Of a stretch of DNA of 64,000 nt, positions 1 through 7,991 are shown piece by piece; positions within the stretch are counted from its first letter, which is position 1; each line of letters starts with the position of its first letter. The stretch is from contig WQRX01000019.1 in the NCBI GenBank assembly GCA_009786535.1, positions 752 to 64,751 on the forward strand, read 5' to 3'. Source of the stretch: Defluviitaleaceae bacterium. Lineage in GTDB: Bacteria; Bacillota; Clostridia; Lachnospirales; WQUN01. The position numbers and the translations under genes are program-made. The notes beneath the pieces were generated by a model. The model ran no database searches. It was not told the origin of the DNA and worked only from the letters and a program-made list of their open reading frames with translations.

Positions 1-10
1 CACTTGCGCG

Positions 11-42
11 AGAGGTGGGGGTTAGTATTACCCCCCACCTCT
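11..42 (+). other. CRESS-type rolling-circle origin stem-loop
   Basis: Bases 11-21 pair perfectly with 32-42 (11 bp, G/C-rich). The 10-base loop contains TAGTATTAC at 23-31. This is the conserved nonanucleotide of circovirus- and geminivirus-type origins, where Rep nicks between the seventh and eighth bases (TAGTATT/AC). The rep gene starts 114 bases downstream on the same strand. The motif, stem and neighbouring rep are seen directly; origin activity is inferred. Confidence 0.85.
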
Positions 43-140
43 GTGTCTGTGTCAACTGGTCACAACGTCAATAAATACAAGCATAAAATACTAAAAAAAT
101 TGTGTCACGCGGTGTGCCACAACGGCGCAACCTCTGTGTC
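42..140 (+). repeat. TGTGTC short repeats (candidate Rep iterons)
   Basis: TGTGTC occurs in tandem at 42-47 and 48-53, touching the right arm of the origin stem, and again at 101-106 and 135-140. The decamer CCTCTGTGTC is repeated at 38-47 and 131-140. Tandem hexamers beside the stem are the usual Rep recognition layout in circoviruses. The binding role here is inferred. Confidence 0.5.
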
Positions 141-155
141 AAAAGGGTGATAACA

Positions 156-1157
156 ATGGAAAAGGACACAAAGACAAGGAAATGGATAATCACCATAAAC
201 AATCCAGAAAACCATGGATTCACACGCGAATATATTCGTGAAGTATTAAAAACTTATGAATCCGTTATCTACTGGTGCATATCCGATGAAATCGGCAAAG
301 AGTGTAGCACACCACATACACACATATTTTTATACACAACAAATGCAGTTCGTTGGAGCACGATGCAAAAAAAGTTTCCCAAGGCACACTTCGACCCAGC
401 AAGAGGTACGAGCCAGCAATGCAGGGATTATATATTTAAACAGGGCAAGTGGACAAAAGATAAAAAGGCAGACACAAACATTCCAGAATCACATGAAGAG
501 TTTGGGCAAATGCCAATAGAGCGCCCGGGTCAACGCAATGATATAAGCGATGCAATCGCAATGCTGGAAGAGGGCGCAACAGCGCTAGAGGTTATAAGAC
601 AAATTCCATCGTTATCCATGCAAATCGACAAAGTAGAATCATTAAGGCAAAAAATATTGAATGAAAGATATGGGGACGAATGGCGCGAACTGGAAGTAAC
701 ATACGTCTGGGGCGATACAGGGACAGGTAAAACAAGGGACGTATTAGAAGAACATGGTAACAGAAATGTTTGCAGGGTAACCAATTACCGAAACCCTTTC
801 GATATGTACACATCTCAAGACGTTTTAATGCTTGACGAATTCCGCTCCAGCATAAGAATAAATGAAATGCTAACATATATGGAAGGTCATGCGGTGGCAC
901 TTGAAGCACGATACTATCCACGTCAAGCCATGTATACCAAGCTTTATATAATTAGCAATATTCCGTTAGAAAAACAATACCCCAATGTACAAGCCGATGA
1001 AAAAAAGACATGGCAAGCATTTTTACGCCGAATCAATAAAATAAAACACTATCGCCATAACAAACCCATCAAGGAAAGCACCGTGCAGGACGAGTTATAC
1101 GAAGACAGCAACGTTTACACACAGGTCACATGCGACGAAGCAATGCCGTTTGGGTAA
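156..1157 (+). CDS. rep: CRESS-like replication initiator Rep (HUH endonuclease + P-loop helicase)
   Basis: This 333-residue protein resembles Rep of circular ssDNA viruses and related bacterial plasmids (pCRESS). The endonuclease part has motif I WIITINNP (10-17), motif II HTHIF (54-58, the HUH metal site) and motif III YIFK (92-95, Tyr92 as nicking residue). The helicase part has Walker A GDTGTGKT (186-193), Walker B VLMLDEF (223-229) and a motif C ending in Asn (LYIISN, 263-268). The reading frame is open back to a GTG at 102, but the ATG at 156 has a GGGTG-like SD and matches where motif I normally lies. No capsid or mobilisation gene is visible. All catalytic motifs look intact, so it may be functional. 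Confidence 0.9.
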   Translation: MEKDTKTRKWIITINNPENHGFTREYIREVLKTYESVIYWCISDEIGKECSTPHTHIFLYTTNAVRWSTMQKKFPKAHFDPARGTSQQCRDYIFKQGKWTKDKKADTNIPESHEEFGQMPIERPGQRNDISDAIAMLEEGATALEVIRQIPSLSMQIDKVESLRQKILNERYGDEWRELEVTYVWGDTGTGKTRDVLEEHGNRNVCRVTNYRNPFDMYTSQDVLMLDEFRSSIRINEMLTYMEGHAVALEARYYPRQAMYTKLYIISNIPLEKQYPNVQADEKKTWQAFLRRINKIKHYRHNKPIKESTVQDELYEDSNVYTQVTCDEAMPFG

Positions 1158-1162
1158 TGAAG

Positions 1163-1182
1163 TTTAGTCAACATTTAGTCAA
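1163..1182. repeat. Direct repeat TTTAGTCAA x2
   Basis: TTTAGTCAA is at 1163-1171 and again at 1174-1182, just after the rep stop and before the tRNA genes. It could be a trace of the integration junction or a protein site. Only the repeat itself is seen. Confidence 0.4.
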
Positions 1183-1184
1183 AT

Positions 1185-1230
1185 CAATATTAAAGGCTTC
1201 CCGCATATACGCAGGAAGCCTTTAATATTG
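1185..1230. terminator. Perfect 17-bp inverted repeat between rep and tRNA-Lys
   Basis: Bases 1185-1201 are the exact reverse complement of 1214-1230, with a 12-base loop. The arms are GC-rich near the loop and A/T-rich outside, so either strand would form a terminator-like hairpin. It would end rep rightward and the tRNA transcript leftward. Confidence 0.65.
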
Positions 1231-1233
1231 GGA

Positions 1234-1306
1234 TGAATCGCCTGGGGCTCGAACCCAGGACCCTTAGATTAAAAGTCTAATGCTCTACCGACTGAGCTAG
1301 CGATTC
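1234..1306 (-). tRNA. tRNA-Lys (TTT)
   Basis: The reverse strand folds as a cloverleaf: acceptor GAATCGC/GCGATTC, D arm with GCTC/GAGC, anticodon stem TTAGA/TCTAA with loop CTTTTAA, T arm CTGGG/CCCAG with TTCGAGC, and discriminator A. The 3' CCA is not encoded. It lies 15 bases downstream of tRNA-His and is probably co-transcribed with it. Confidence 0.95.
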
Positions 1307-1321
1307 ATAATTTGTTGCAAA

Positions 1322-1396
1322 GGTGGATAACGGGATTCGAACCCGCGACCTCAAGAGCCACAATCTTGCGCGCTAACCAACTGCGCCACATCCACC
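1322..1396 (-). tRNA. tRNA-His (GTG)
   Basis: The cloverleaf has acceptor GTGGATG/TATCCAC, anticodon stem CAAGA/TCTTG with loop TTGTGGC (anticodon GTG) and T loop TTCGAAT. The extra G at -1 opposite discriminator C73 is the hallmark of tRNA-His. CCA is not encoded. Confidence 0.95.
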
Positions 1397-1443
1397 ACAC
1401 ACAGCGAAGCATAATTGCGAAAATGCCTCAACTCGCAATCTCT

Positions 1444-1473
1444 ATAATACACAAAATTCCTTAAGTGATGCAA
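1444..1473 (-). promoter_or_regulatory. Candidate sigma-A promoter of the tRNA-His/Lys pair
   Basis: Read leftward, TTGCAT (1468-1473), an 18-base spacer and TATTAT (1444-1449) precede tRNA-His by about 48 bases. The rest of 1397-1547 shows no gene; it contains a short GGGTG/CACCC hairpin near 1506-1527. Confidence 0.45.
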
Positions 1474-1547
1474 GTCTTTTTAAAAGATTATCGCAAATTA
1501 ATGCGGGTGTCTTTTCGCGCGCACCCAGCGGGGCGTATTTTAATGGG

Positions 1548-2726
1548 TTACTGTGTGTTTGTCAACAGGCAAATGGCTTCAATGTGCGGAGTACGGGGGA
1601 AAAGGTCTGCCGCGGTAAATCGCACCGGGGTATACCCTGCATTTACCAGCGTTGGCAGGTCGCGTACCAGCGACGCGGGCTTGCACGCCACATAGATGAT
1701 ATGCGCGGGCGCAAGCTCCGCCACCTTTGCCAGCGCACGGGGGGAAAGCCCGTCCCGTGGCGGGTCTACGATAATTACATTGGGGGCGCCGCTGAGGGGC
1801 GTTTTTTTCTGCGTGGCGATTTTGGTAATGTCGTGGGCGTGGAAGATACAGTTTTCGATGCCGTTAAGCTGTGCATTTTTTTGCGCGGCTTCGATTGCTT
1901 CGGGAATGAGTTCGATGCCCATTACTTTTTCGAAGAGGGGCGAAATAATTTGCGCAATTGTACCCGTTCCGCAGTAAAGGTCAAAGGCGAGGTTGCAGAG
2001 CTGCCCATCGCCGGACGCCATTTCGCGTACAATTTCGTACAAGACTTCTGCCCCGACGGAATTTGTTTGAAAAAACGAAAACGCCGAAACGTGGAAGGTT
2101 AAGCCCAGCAATTTTTCGCGGTAAAAATCACGCCCCCACAGGGTGGTTACACATTCGTTTTTTATCGCATCGGCTACACCGTCGTTTTTTGCGTGCAAAA
2201 TGCCCACAATAACACCGCGTAAAGGCAAATCGCGCAGACCTTGCACAAAGGGCGCCAAGTTCGCTTCCAGTGCAGAGGTCGTGGAAAGCAGAACAAGTAT
2301 TTCCCCCGTAAAATGCCCGCGGCGCAATAAAAGATGGCGCAATACGCCTGTATGCGCCTTGCGGTGGTACACCGCTTCCCCACTTTCACGGAAAAACTGC
2401 ATGGTATACGCGGCGATTTTTTTAAAATCGTCGGGCATAAGCACACAGTTTTCCGTGGTCGCCACTTCGTAGAAGCTGCGCTTTTTGCGCATTCCCAAGG
2501 CAAGCTTGCGGGTTTCCCCTTTTCCGCCGTCGTCCCCAAAGGCGAGTTCAAATTTGTTACGGTAGCCCTCCACAACGGGGGATGGGCGCAAGCCTTCTAG
2601 TTGTGCGCCGTATTCGCCCAGGGTTTCGCGCAAATCGGCTTCCTTTAGGCGCAATTCTTCTTCATAGGAAATTTCGTAATGGGTGCAGCCCCCGCAGCGC
2701 CCTACGTGGGCGCATTTGTTGCTCAT
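1548..2726 (-). CDS. 23S rRNA (uracil-C5)-methyltransferase, RlmD/RlmCD type (TrmA family)
   Basis: This 392-residue enzyme uses S-adenosylmethionine to methylate C5 of a uracil in 23S rRNA. Cysteines at 5, 11 and 14 plus a later NCVLMP cysteine match the [4Fe-4S] site of the RumA branch. The methyltransferase fold shows FDLYCGTGT (SAM loop) and IVDPPRDG, and the catalytic cysteine sits in YVACKPAS, where most relatives have SCNP. The N-terminal TRAM domain seems absent, as in short members. The start overlaps the prs stop by 4 bases, so the pair is probably translationally coupled. Family is secure; the exact target uridine is not. Confidence 0.85.
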   Translation of the reverse strand: MSNKCAHVGRCGGCTHYEISYEEELRLKEADLRETLGEYGAQLEGLRPSPVVEGYRNKFELAFGDDGGKGETRKLALGMRKKRSFYEVATTENCVLMPDDFKKIAAYTMQFFRESGEAVYHRKAHTGVLRHLLLRRGHFTGEILVLLSTTSALEANLAPFVQGLRDLPLRGVIVGILHAKNDGVADAIKNECVTTLWGRDFYREKLLGLTFHVSAFSFFQTNSVGAEVLYEIVREMASGDGQLCNLAFDLYCGTGTIAQIISPLFEKVMGIELIPEAIEAAQKNAQLNGIENCIFHAHDITKIATQKKTPLSGAPNVIIVDPPRDGLSPRALAKVAELAPAHIIYVACKPASLVRDLPTLVNAGYTPVRFTAADLFPRTPHIEAICLLTNTQ

Positions 2727-3718
2727 GGCTTTAAATTCAACTGCATAAAACGGGATTCCATGCGGAATAAATTACCGATGGATTCGTGTCTGTGGATACA
2801 GTCGATAGCACCTGCGAAGAGTTCGCCCACGGAGAGCATTTCAATTTTTTTGTGGCGTTTTTCGGGGGGCATTTCGATGGTGTCAAGCACTACAAGGCGT
2901 TCCAGCGGGGATGCGGCAATTTTTTCTACCGCATCTTCTGAAAGCACAGGATGCGTCACACAGGCGTATACCGCCCGCGCACCGTGTTCCATCACCGATT
3001 CTGCTGCGTTGCACAGCGAACCGCCTGTCGCCATTACATCGTCCAGCAAAACGGCGATTTTGCCCTGCACATTACCAATAAAATTGGCAATGGTGGAACG
3101 GTCTGCCACGTTAGGGCTACGGCGCTTATCCACGATTGCCAAGGGTACATCTAAGAGTTCTGCAAAGGAATTACAGCGCGCCACGCTGCCCAGGTCGGGC
3201 GAAACCACAACTACGTCATGCAATTCACCGAATGCTTGTTTAATATAATCCACAAACACGTACATACCGCGCAAATGGTCCATGGGAATATCGAAAAAGC
3301 CTTGAATTTGCGGGCAGTGCAGGTCCATGGAAAGAATGCGGTCCGCCCCTGCGGTGGTAAGCATGTTTGCCACTAATTTTGCGCTAATCGGGTCGTGGGA
3401 TTTTGCGCGGCGGTCTTGCCGTGCGTAGCCGAAATAAGGGATAACCGCCGTAATACGCCCCGCGGAAGAACGCTTCATCGCGTCTATCATGATAAGCAGT
3501 TCCATGAGGTGGTCGTTTACGGGATAGCTGGTGGATTGAACGATAAATACGTCTGCCCCGCGCACCGTTTCGTTGATGCGCATGTTTATTTCGCCGTCCG
3601 AGAAGCGCGTAACCTCCGATTTCCCCACGTTTACATTTAACATTTTAGCGATGGTTGCCGCCATTTGCTTGTTGGCATTTGCGGCAAAAACTTTTATGCC
3701 GCCCAGTGGATTTATCAT
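2723..3718 (-). CDS. prs: Ribose-phosphate pyrophosphokinase (PRPP synthetase)
   Basis: It transfers pyrophosphate from ATP to ribose 5-phosphate to give PRPP for nucleotide, His and Trp synthesis. Seen are FSDGEINMRI and GADVFIVQST in the N-terminal half, YARQDRRA, DLHCPQIQGFFDIP, VVVSPDLGSVAR and the flexible KRR segment. The PRPP loop reads DDVMATGGSL, where the usual form is DDxxDTGGT, so one acidic residue is replaced by Ala. The frame runs back to 3751, but the ATG at 3718 is preferred: GGAGG lies 9 bases upstream and the protein then starts one base after the recA stop, giving 331 residues, normal for the family. Confidence 0.9.
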   Translation of the reverse strand: MINPLGGIKVFAANANKQMAATIAKMLNVNVGKSEVTRFSDGEINMRINETVRGADVFIVQSTSYPVNDHLMELLIMIDAMKRSSAGRITAVIPYFGYARQDRRAKSHDPISAKLVANMLTTAGADRILSMDLHCPQIQGFFDIPMDHLRGMYVFVDYIKQAFGELHDVVVVSPDLGSVARCNSFAELLDVPLAIVDKRRSPNVADRSTIANFIGNVQGKIAVLLDDVMATGGSLCNAAESVMEHGARAVYACVTHPVLSEDAVEKIAASPLERLVVLDTIEMPPEKRHKKIEMLSVGELFAGAIDCIHRHESIGNLFRMESRFMQLNLKP

Positions 3719-3719
3719 C

Positions 3720-4904
3720 TTATTCATCCTCCAAGATAATTTCGTCATCAAAATCGTCCATGATTTCGATATCCAAGACTTCGTCGTCGCTTTCCAGCGT
3801 TTTTTTATCTACGGGCTTTGAATTATCGGGGGAAGCAAGGTCGTCGCGGCTTTTCATGCCGAAGTTGTTGCGGGCGGCTTGTTCAATTTCTGCGTAAATT
3901 TCGGCATTTTCCCGCAGGAATTGCTTTGCGTTCTCCCGCCCTTGCCCCAACCGAATCTCGCCATAATTAAACCACGAACCGCTTTTTTTAACCAGTCCCA
4001 AATCTACGCCAAGGTCCAGCAGGTCGCCGTCCTTGGAAATGCCCATGCCGTACATCATGTCCACCTCTGCGGTGCGGAAGGGGGGTGCTACCTTATTTTT
4101 TGTAATTTTTACCTTGGTGCGGTTGCCGATGGGCTTTTCCCCTACTTTAATCGCTTCCGCACGGCGAATGTCTATGCGAATGCTGGCGTAGAATTTAAGC
4201 GCCCGCCCGCCCGTTGTGGTTTCGGGGTTGCCGTAGGAAACGCCAATCTTCTCCCGTAACTGATTAATGAAAATGACGATGCAGTTCGTTTTGTTGGTAA
4301 TGCCCGTGAGCTTACGCAGGGCTTGGGACATAAGCCGCGCCTGTACGCCTACGGTGGCTTGTCCCATTTCGCCCTCAATCTCTGCCCGTGGTACAAGGGC
4401 GGCTACCGAGTCTACCACCACTACGTCTATCGCCCCCGAGCGTACCATGGCTTCGGCAATTTCCAGGGCTTGCTCGCCGTCGTCGGGCTGGGAAATATAT
4501 AGTTCATCTATGTTCACGCCTAATTTTTTTGCATATGTGGGGTCCATGGCGTGTTCCGCGTCTACATAGCCCGCGACGCCGCCCAGCTTTTGGCTTTCCG
4601 CCACCAGATGCAGTGCAAGGGTTGTCTTACCGCTGGATTCGGGTCCGTAAATCTCCACGATGCGCCCCTTGGGAATGCCCCCAACGCCCAGCGCCGCGTC
4701 AATGCTTATAATACCCGTTGTTACCACGGGAATGTCAGTCCTTGCCATTTTTTCGCCCATTTTCATGACTGCGCCCTTGCCGAACTGCTTTTCAATTTGC
4801 GTTAAGGCGGTGGCTAGGGCTTCCTCCTTTGCGGCGACGGTATCCAGTACGGGGAGTTCTTTTTTCTTGGAGTCGGCTTTCTTTGCAGATTTTTTTGCTG
4901 GCAT
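3720..4904 (-). CDS. recA: Recombinase RecA
   Basis: This 394-residue ATPase forms filaments on single-stranded DNA for strand exchange and SOS induction. Walker [11 protein letters not shown], the DSVAAL segment, the L2 region with [10 protein letters not shown] and the MAW-equivalent motifs are present. The N-terminus has a Lys-rich extension (residues 2-15) and the C-terminus a strongly acidic tail (about 365-394). An AAAGGAGC SD lies upstream of the ATG at 4904. In many Firmicutes recA follows cinA; here six accessory genes lie between them. No recX is next to it. Confidence 0.97.
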   Translation of the reverse strand: MPAKKSAKKADSKKKELPVLDTVAAKEEALATALTQIEKQFGKGAVMKMGEKMARTDIPVVTTGIISIDAALGVGGIPKGRIVEIYGPESSGKTTLALHLVAESQKLGGVAGYVDAEHAMDPTYAKKLGVNIDELYISQPDDGEQALEIAEAMVRSGAIDVVVVDSVAALVPRAEIEGEMGQATVGVQARLMSQALRKLTGITNKTNCIVIFINQLREKIGVSYGNPETTTGGRALKFYASIRIDIRRAEAIKVGEKPIGNRTKVKITKNKVAPPFRTAEVDMMYGMGISKDGDLLDLGVDLGLVKKSGSWFNYGEIRLGQGRENAKQFLRENAEIYAEIEQAARNNFGMKSRDDLASPDNSKPVDKKTLESDDEVLDIEIMDDFDDEIILEDE

Positions 4905-4946
4905 TTGGGAATGCTCCTTTCAGATATGCGCCGTTTACAGGCGAGA

Positions 4947-6005
4947 TTATATTTTCCATTCAAAAATATTGCTTTGGCGTTGTCCCATTTTGTATAAATC
5001 CGTCCATTCGGGTAAGGTTACGGTGCGGATTAATTTCGCATTTAACTTCTCACACACCCGGCGGGAGGCATGGTTATTTACATCGTTGGTGATAAGCAAT
5101 ATATGCATGTCGTGCGCCTTGGCAACGGGCACAAGCAAGCGGCAGGCGCGTACGGCATAACCATTTCCGCGGAAGGCTTCTTCTATATCATAGCCAATTT
5201 GACCTCCATAGTACAGGTTTTGCCCAAATTCGCCACCGCCGTACCCGATACGCAGCCCAATATTGCCTATTTTCTCGCCTTCTTTGCATATGGCAAAAAG
5301 GTAAGAGGGAACGTGCTTTTTTTCTTCATTGGTGTATTTTTGCGTGCATACAAGGTAAATTTCGCCGTCGGATAATGTGGGAACAGAGATAAATTCCGTG
5401 AAGTTGCAGGGCAGGGATGTATAGTAGGCAATTTCTTTTTGAATTTCGTAATCCGCTTTAAGCATAGCATATTGCTCGCGGTCTTGAATCTCGCCGTTAA
5501 GTAACGTGCATTGGCGGCGCAAGCCCTCGTAGGTCATACCCGCCCGCTCCAGCACCTTACCCGACGCGGTATTCTTCGCATTAAAATTCGCCCACACGCG
5601 GTTAAGCCCCACGGTATCGAAGCAATGGGCAAGTACAGCTTTTAGCGCCTCGGTTACATAGCCCTTGCCGCGCCATGGCTTGCCTAGCATATAACCCACT
5701 TCAGCGGCGCGTATGTCGCGGTCGGTTTCGGCATAATCAATGGTGCCGATAACCTCGCCGTCGAATTTTTGCACAATGGCATAGCTACCGTAGTCCCAAT
5801 TTTTTTCTTCCAGCGCGGTGAAATATTTTGCCCAGTTTATTATCCACTCCCGTACTTCTTCTACGGTTTCGCAGGTTTTGTGGGTGTAAAATCGGATAAT
5901 ATCGGGGTCTTGCGCCCAGTTGTTATACATATGTTCCGCGTCCTCCAATGTAAAGGGACGAAGGGTTAGACGTTCGGTTTGTAACGTATTTTCAATTATT
6001 TGCAT
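4947..6005 (-). CDS. Tandem GNAT-family N-acetyltransferase (two domains)
   Basis: The 352-residue protein carries two acetyltransferase folds. Residues 1-175 resemble RimJ/RimL enzymes: TERLTLRPFTLEDAEHM, then an acetyl-CoA loop region GKPWRGKGYVTEAL and NAKNTASGKVLERAGM. Residues 190-352 hold a second, more divergent copy with EEAFRGNGYAVRACRLL and NVNNHASRRVCEKL. Substrates cannot be told from sequence; protein N-termini and small amines are usual. Its start overlaps the preceding HAD stop by 10 bases, so it belongs to the accessory block between cinA and recA. Confidence 0.85.
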   Translation of the reverse strand: MQIIENTLQTERLTLRPFTLEDAEHMYNNWAQDPDIIRFYTHKTCETVEEVREWIINWAKYFTALEEKNWDYGSYAIVQKFDGEVIGTIDYAETDRDIRAAEVGYMLGKPWRGKGYVTEALKAVLAHCFDTVGLNRVWANFNAKNTASGKVLERAGMTYEGLRRQCTLLNGEIQDREQYAMLKADYEIQKEIAYYTSLPCNFTEFISVPTLSDGEIYLVCTQKYTNEEKKHVPSYLFAICKEGEKIGNIGLRIGYGGGEFGQNLYYGGQIGYDIEEAFRGNGYAVRACRLLVPVAKAHDMHILLITNDVNNHASRRVCEKLNAKLIRTVTLPEWTDLYKMGQRQSNIFEWKI

Positions 6006-6766
6006 AACAGATTTTCCTCCAGCCAGCGGGCAACGCCATCGTTGTCGTTTGTATCACAGATGAAATTGGCAACGGCTTTAATTTCGGGCATTGCGTTTGC
6101 TACGGCAATGCCTGTGCCTGCGTGTTGTAGCATTTCCATATCGATAAAATCGTCGCCAAAAGTAATAATATTTTCTGTGGGAATGCCGAAAAATTGCGCC
6201 GCAGTTTGCACCCCCGACCATTTACCTGCGTTTTTGTGCATAATTAACCCCGAATGACGCTCCTCGCCGTGACTCATTTCAACACGTAAATCGGCGGGCA
6301 AGTGCCGTGCAATTTCGTTTACATCGTCTATGGATTCGACCTCTATGAAAATCATATTTGCACCTTCATCGGGCAAATTGGAAAAATCGCCGTGTTTTGC
6401 CCCCGACACATCACCGTATATTTCCTCCCCAATTTCCACAAAGAGGAATACATTGGGGTATTTTTGCGCCAGCATGTGCAACGTAAAATCCCGGTCTTTA
6501 GGCGCAATGGTGAAGTGGGCGTGGCGTTGGTTGCCGATATACACCTCTGCACCGTTGGTGGTGATAAGGGCATCGGGCAATGTTGGTAACTGTTGGGCGA
6601 AGGGCATAATGCCCCACTGCGAGCCATTACAATACGGTCGTGCCGACGCGAAGGCAAGCTTGTTACCCTTTTCACGGCAACGGTTAAGTACGTCTATTGT
6701 ATAGGCGGAGAGAGTCTTGTCGGTGTGTAGCAGTGTACGGTCCAGGTCGGTTACGATTAGCTGCAT
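5996..6766 (-). CDS. HAD-superfamily phosphatase, Cof type (copy 1)
   Basis: This 256-residue hydrolase probably dephosphorylates a sugar phosphate or similar metabolite. It has the HAD nucleophile motif DLDRTLL near the start, a Cof-type cap, and the late GDDFIDMEML motif that binds Mg2+. It is a tandem duplicate of the next gene: both start QLIVTDLDRTLL and end with nearly the same CDTNDNDGVARWLEE stretch. Its ATG overlaps the stop of copy 2 by 10 bases. The cap regions differ, which suggests different substrates. Confidence 0.88.
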   Translation of the reverse strand: MQLIVTDLDRTLLHTDKTLSAYTIDVLNRCREKGNKLAFASARPYCNGSQWGIMPFAQQLPTLPDALITTNGAEVYIGNQRHAHFTIAPKDRDFTLHMLAQKYPNVFLFVEIGEEIYGDVSGAKHGDFSNLPDEGANMIFIEVESIDDVNEIARHLPADLRVEMSHGEERHSGLIMHKNAGKWSGVQTAAQFFGIPTENIITFGDDFIDMEMLQHAGTGIAVANAMPEIKAVANFICDTNDNDGVARWLEENLLCK

Positions 6767-7539
6767 AGCTTTTCCTCCAGCCAGCGTGCTACGCCGTCGT
6801 TGTCGTTTGTATCGCAGATGAAATTGGCAACGGCTTTTGCCTCGGAGATGGCGTTTTCTACGGCAATGCCAGTTCCTACATGTTGAAGCATAGAAACATC
6901 ATTATAATCATCGCCGAAGGCTACGATATTTTCAATAGGAATCCCCATTTTCGCAGAAAGCACTTGCACTCCCGCCCATTTGGTAGCATCGCGGTGCATG
7001 ATAAACCCAAAGTGCTGGGTTTCGCCCGAACTCATTTCGATATAACAATCGTCGGGCATGTAACCCTCGAATTGCGCAATATCCTCAATCGAATTAATGC
7101 CAATGATGATAATGCTCGCGGCTATGTTGGGCAGGTCGGTAAAATCGGTACGAATGGCTTCGGCATTGTGCCATTTTTCAAACAATTTATCGTTACCATA
7201 CAACGTGTTATTAATTTCCACAGAAATAGTGGCTTTAGGGAAGTTTTGCACCAGCGCACGTAAAATAGTGTCGCGGGTTTGGGGCGAGATGCCCTGCGTT
7301 ACGCATAATTCGCCTGCGATGTAAATTTGTGTGCCGTTGCGCAGAATAAGCGCGTCGGGCGGGGCGTTAAGCCTTTCGACATAACGCGCAACGTCGCGTT
7401 CTTTCCGCGCCGTAGCAAAGGCAAGTTTAATGCCCTTTTCACGGCAACGGTTAAGTACGTCTATTGTGTAAGTAGAGAAGGTTTTATCGGTGCGCAGTAA
7501 CGTGCGGTCTAAGTCGGTTACGATTAATTGGGCAGGCAT
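6757..7539 (-). CDS. HAD-superfamily phosphatase, Cof type (copy 2)
   Basis: The 260-residue paralogue of the neighbouring HAD gene has nucleophile motif DLDRTLL, an ATARKERD segment, the Cof-type cap and GDDYNDVSML for metal binding. N- and C-terminal thirds are close to copy 1, while the cap (about residues 80-180) has diverged. It overlaps the Nudix gene stop by 16 bases and is read in the same leftward train. Substrate is unknown. Confidence 0.88.
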   Translation of the reverse strand: MPAQLIVTDLDRTLLRTDKTFSTYTIDVLNRCREKGIKLAFATARKERDVARYVERLNAPPDALILRNGTQIYIAGELCVTQGISPQTRDTILRALVQNFPKATISVEINNTLYGNDKLFEKWHNAEAIRTDFTDLPNIAASIIIIGINSIEDIAQFEGYMPDDCYIEMSSGETQHFGFIMHRDATKWAGVQVLSAKMGIPIENIVAFGDDYNDVSMLQHVGTGIAVENAISEAKAVANFICDTNDNDGVARWLEEKLCS

Positions 7540-7991
7540 TTTAATTTATACTCCTCAATAAATTTCGCATGGGTGCGCGCGATATTTTGCGGTAATTTGT
7601 TTATGTCAAACCATTCAAGGGTCAATGATTCATCATCCATAATAGTTACTTCGCCGGTGTATTCGCCGGTGGTGTATACAATGGTTAGCACTTGGAATTC
7701 ATCGCCATTTTGCGCAACGCACAAATAATTCTCCCCCGAGTACACGCCAAACAATGTAAGTTTTCCGAGAATTAGCCCTGTTTCTTCCCTTACTTCCCGC
7801 CGTGCGGTATCCTCGGGAGATTCACCCAACTCCATCAACCCACCCGGCAAGCCCCATTTTCCATGGGGGAAGGAGCGTTGCTGCATAAGGATTTGCCCCG
7901 CTTCATTGCGGATAAAAACTACGCAACCCGGCAGTAACACACGCATGTTGCCCACTTTTGCGCGCAGGTCTTGGATATAGCCCATAATCAA
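7524..7991 (-). CDS. Nudix hydrolase
   Basis: The 155-residue protein has a complete Nudix box (GGLMELGESP followed by the REVREETGL helix), the Mg2+ site that hydrolyses nucleoside diphosphates linked to another group. PGCVVFIRNEAGQILMQQRS precedes it, as in MutT/ADP-ribose type members. The start overlaps the upstream YhcG-like gene stop by 4 bases. The substrate cannot be read from the sequence. Confidence 0.9.
   Translation of the reverse strand: MIMGYIQDLRAKVGNMRVLLPGCVVFIRNEAGQILMQQRSFPHGKWGLPGGLMELGESPEDTARREVREETGLILGKLTLFGVYSGENYLCVAQNGDEFQVLTIVYTTGEYTGEVTIMDDESLTLEWFDINKLPQNIARTHAKFIEEYKLKCLPN

Noticed and set aside
102..155. GTG start of rep 18 codons upstream
   Set aside because: It lies inside the repeat region, lacks an SD and adds residues before motif I; the ATG at 156 fits better.
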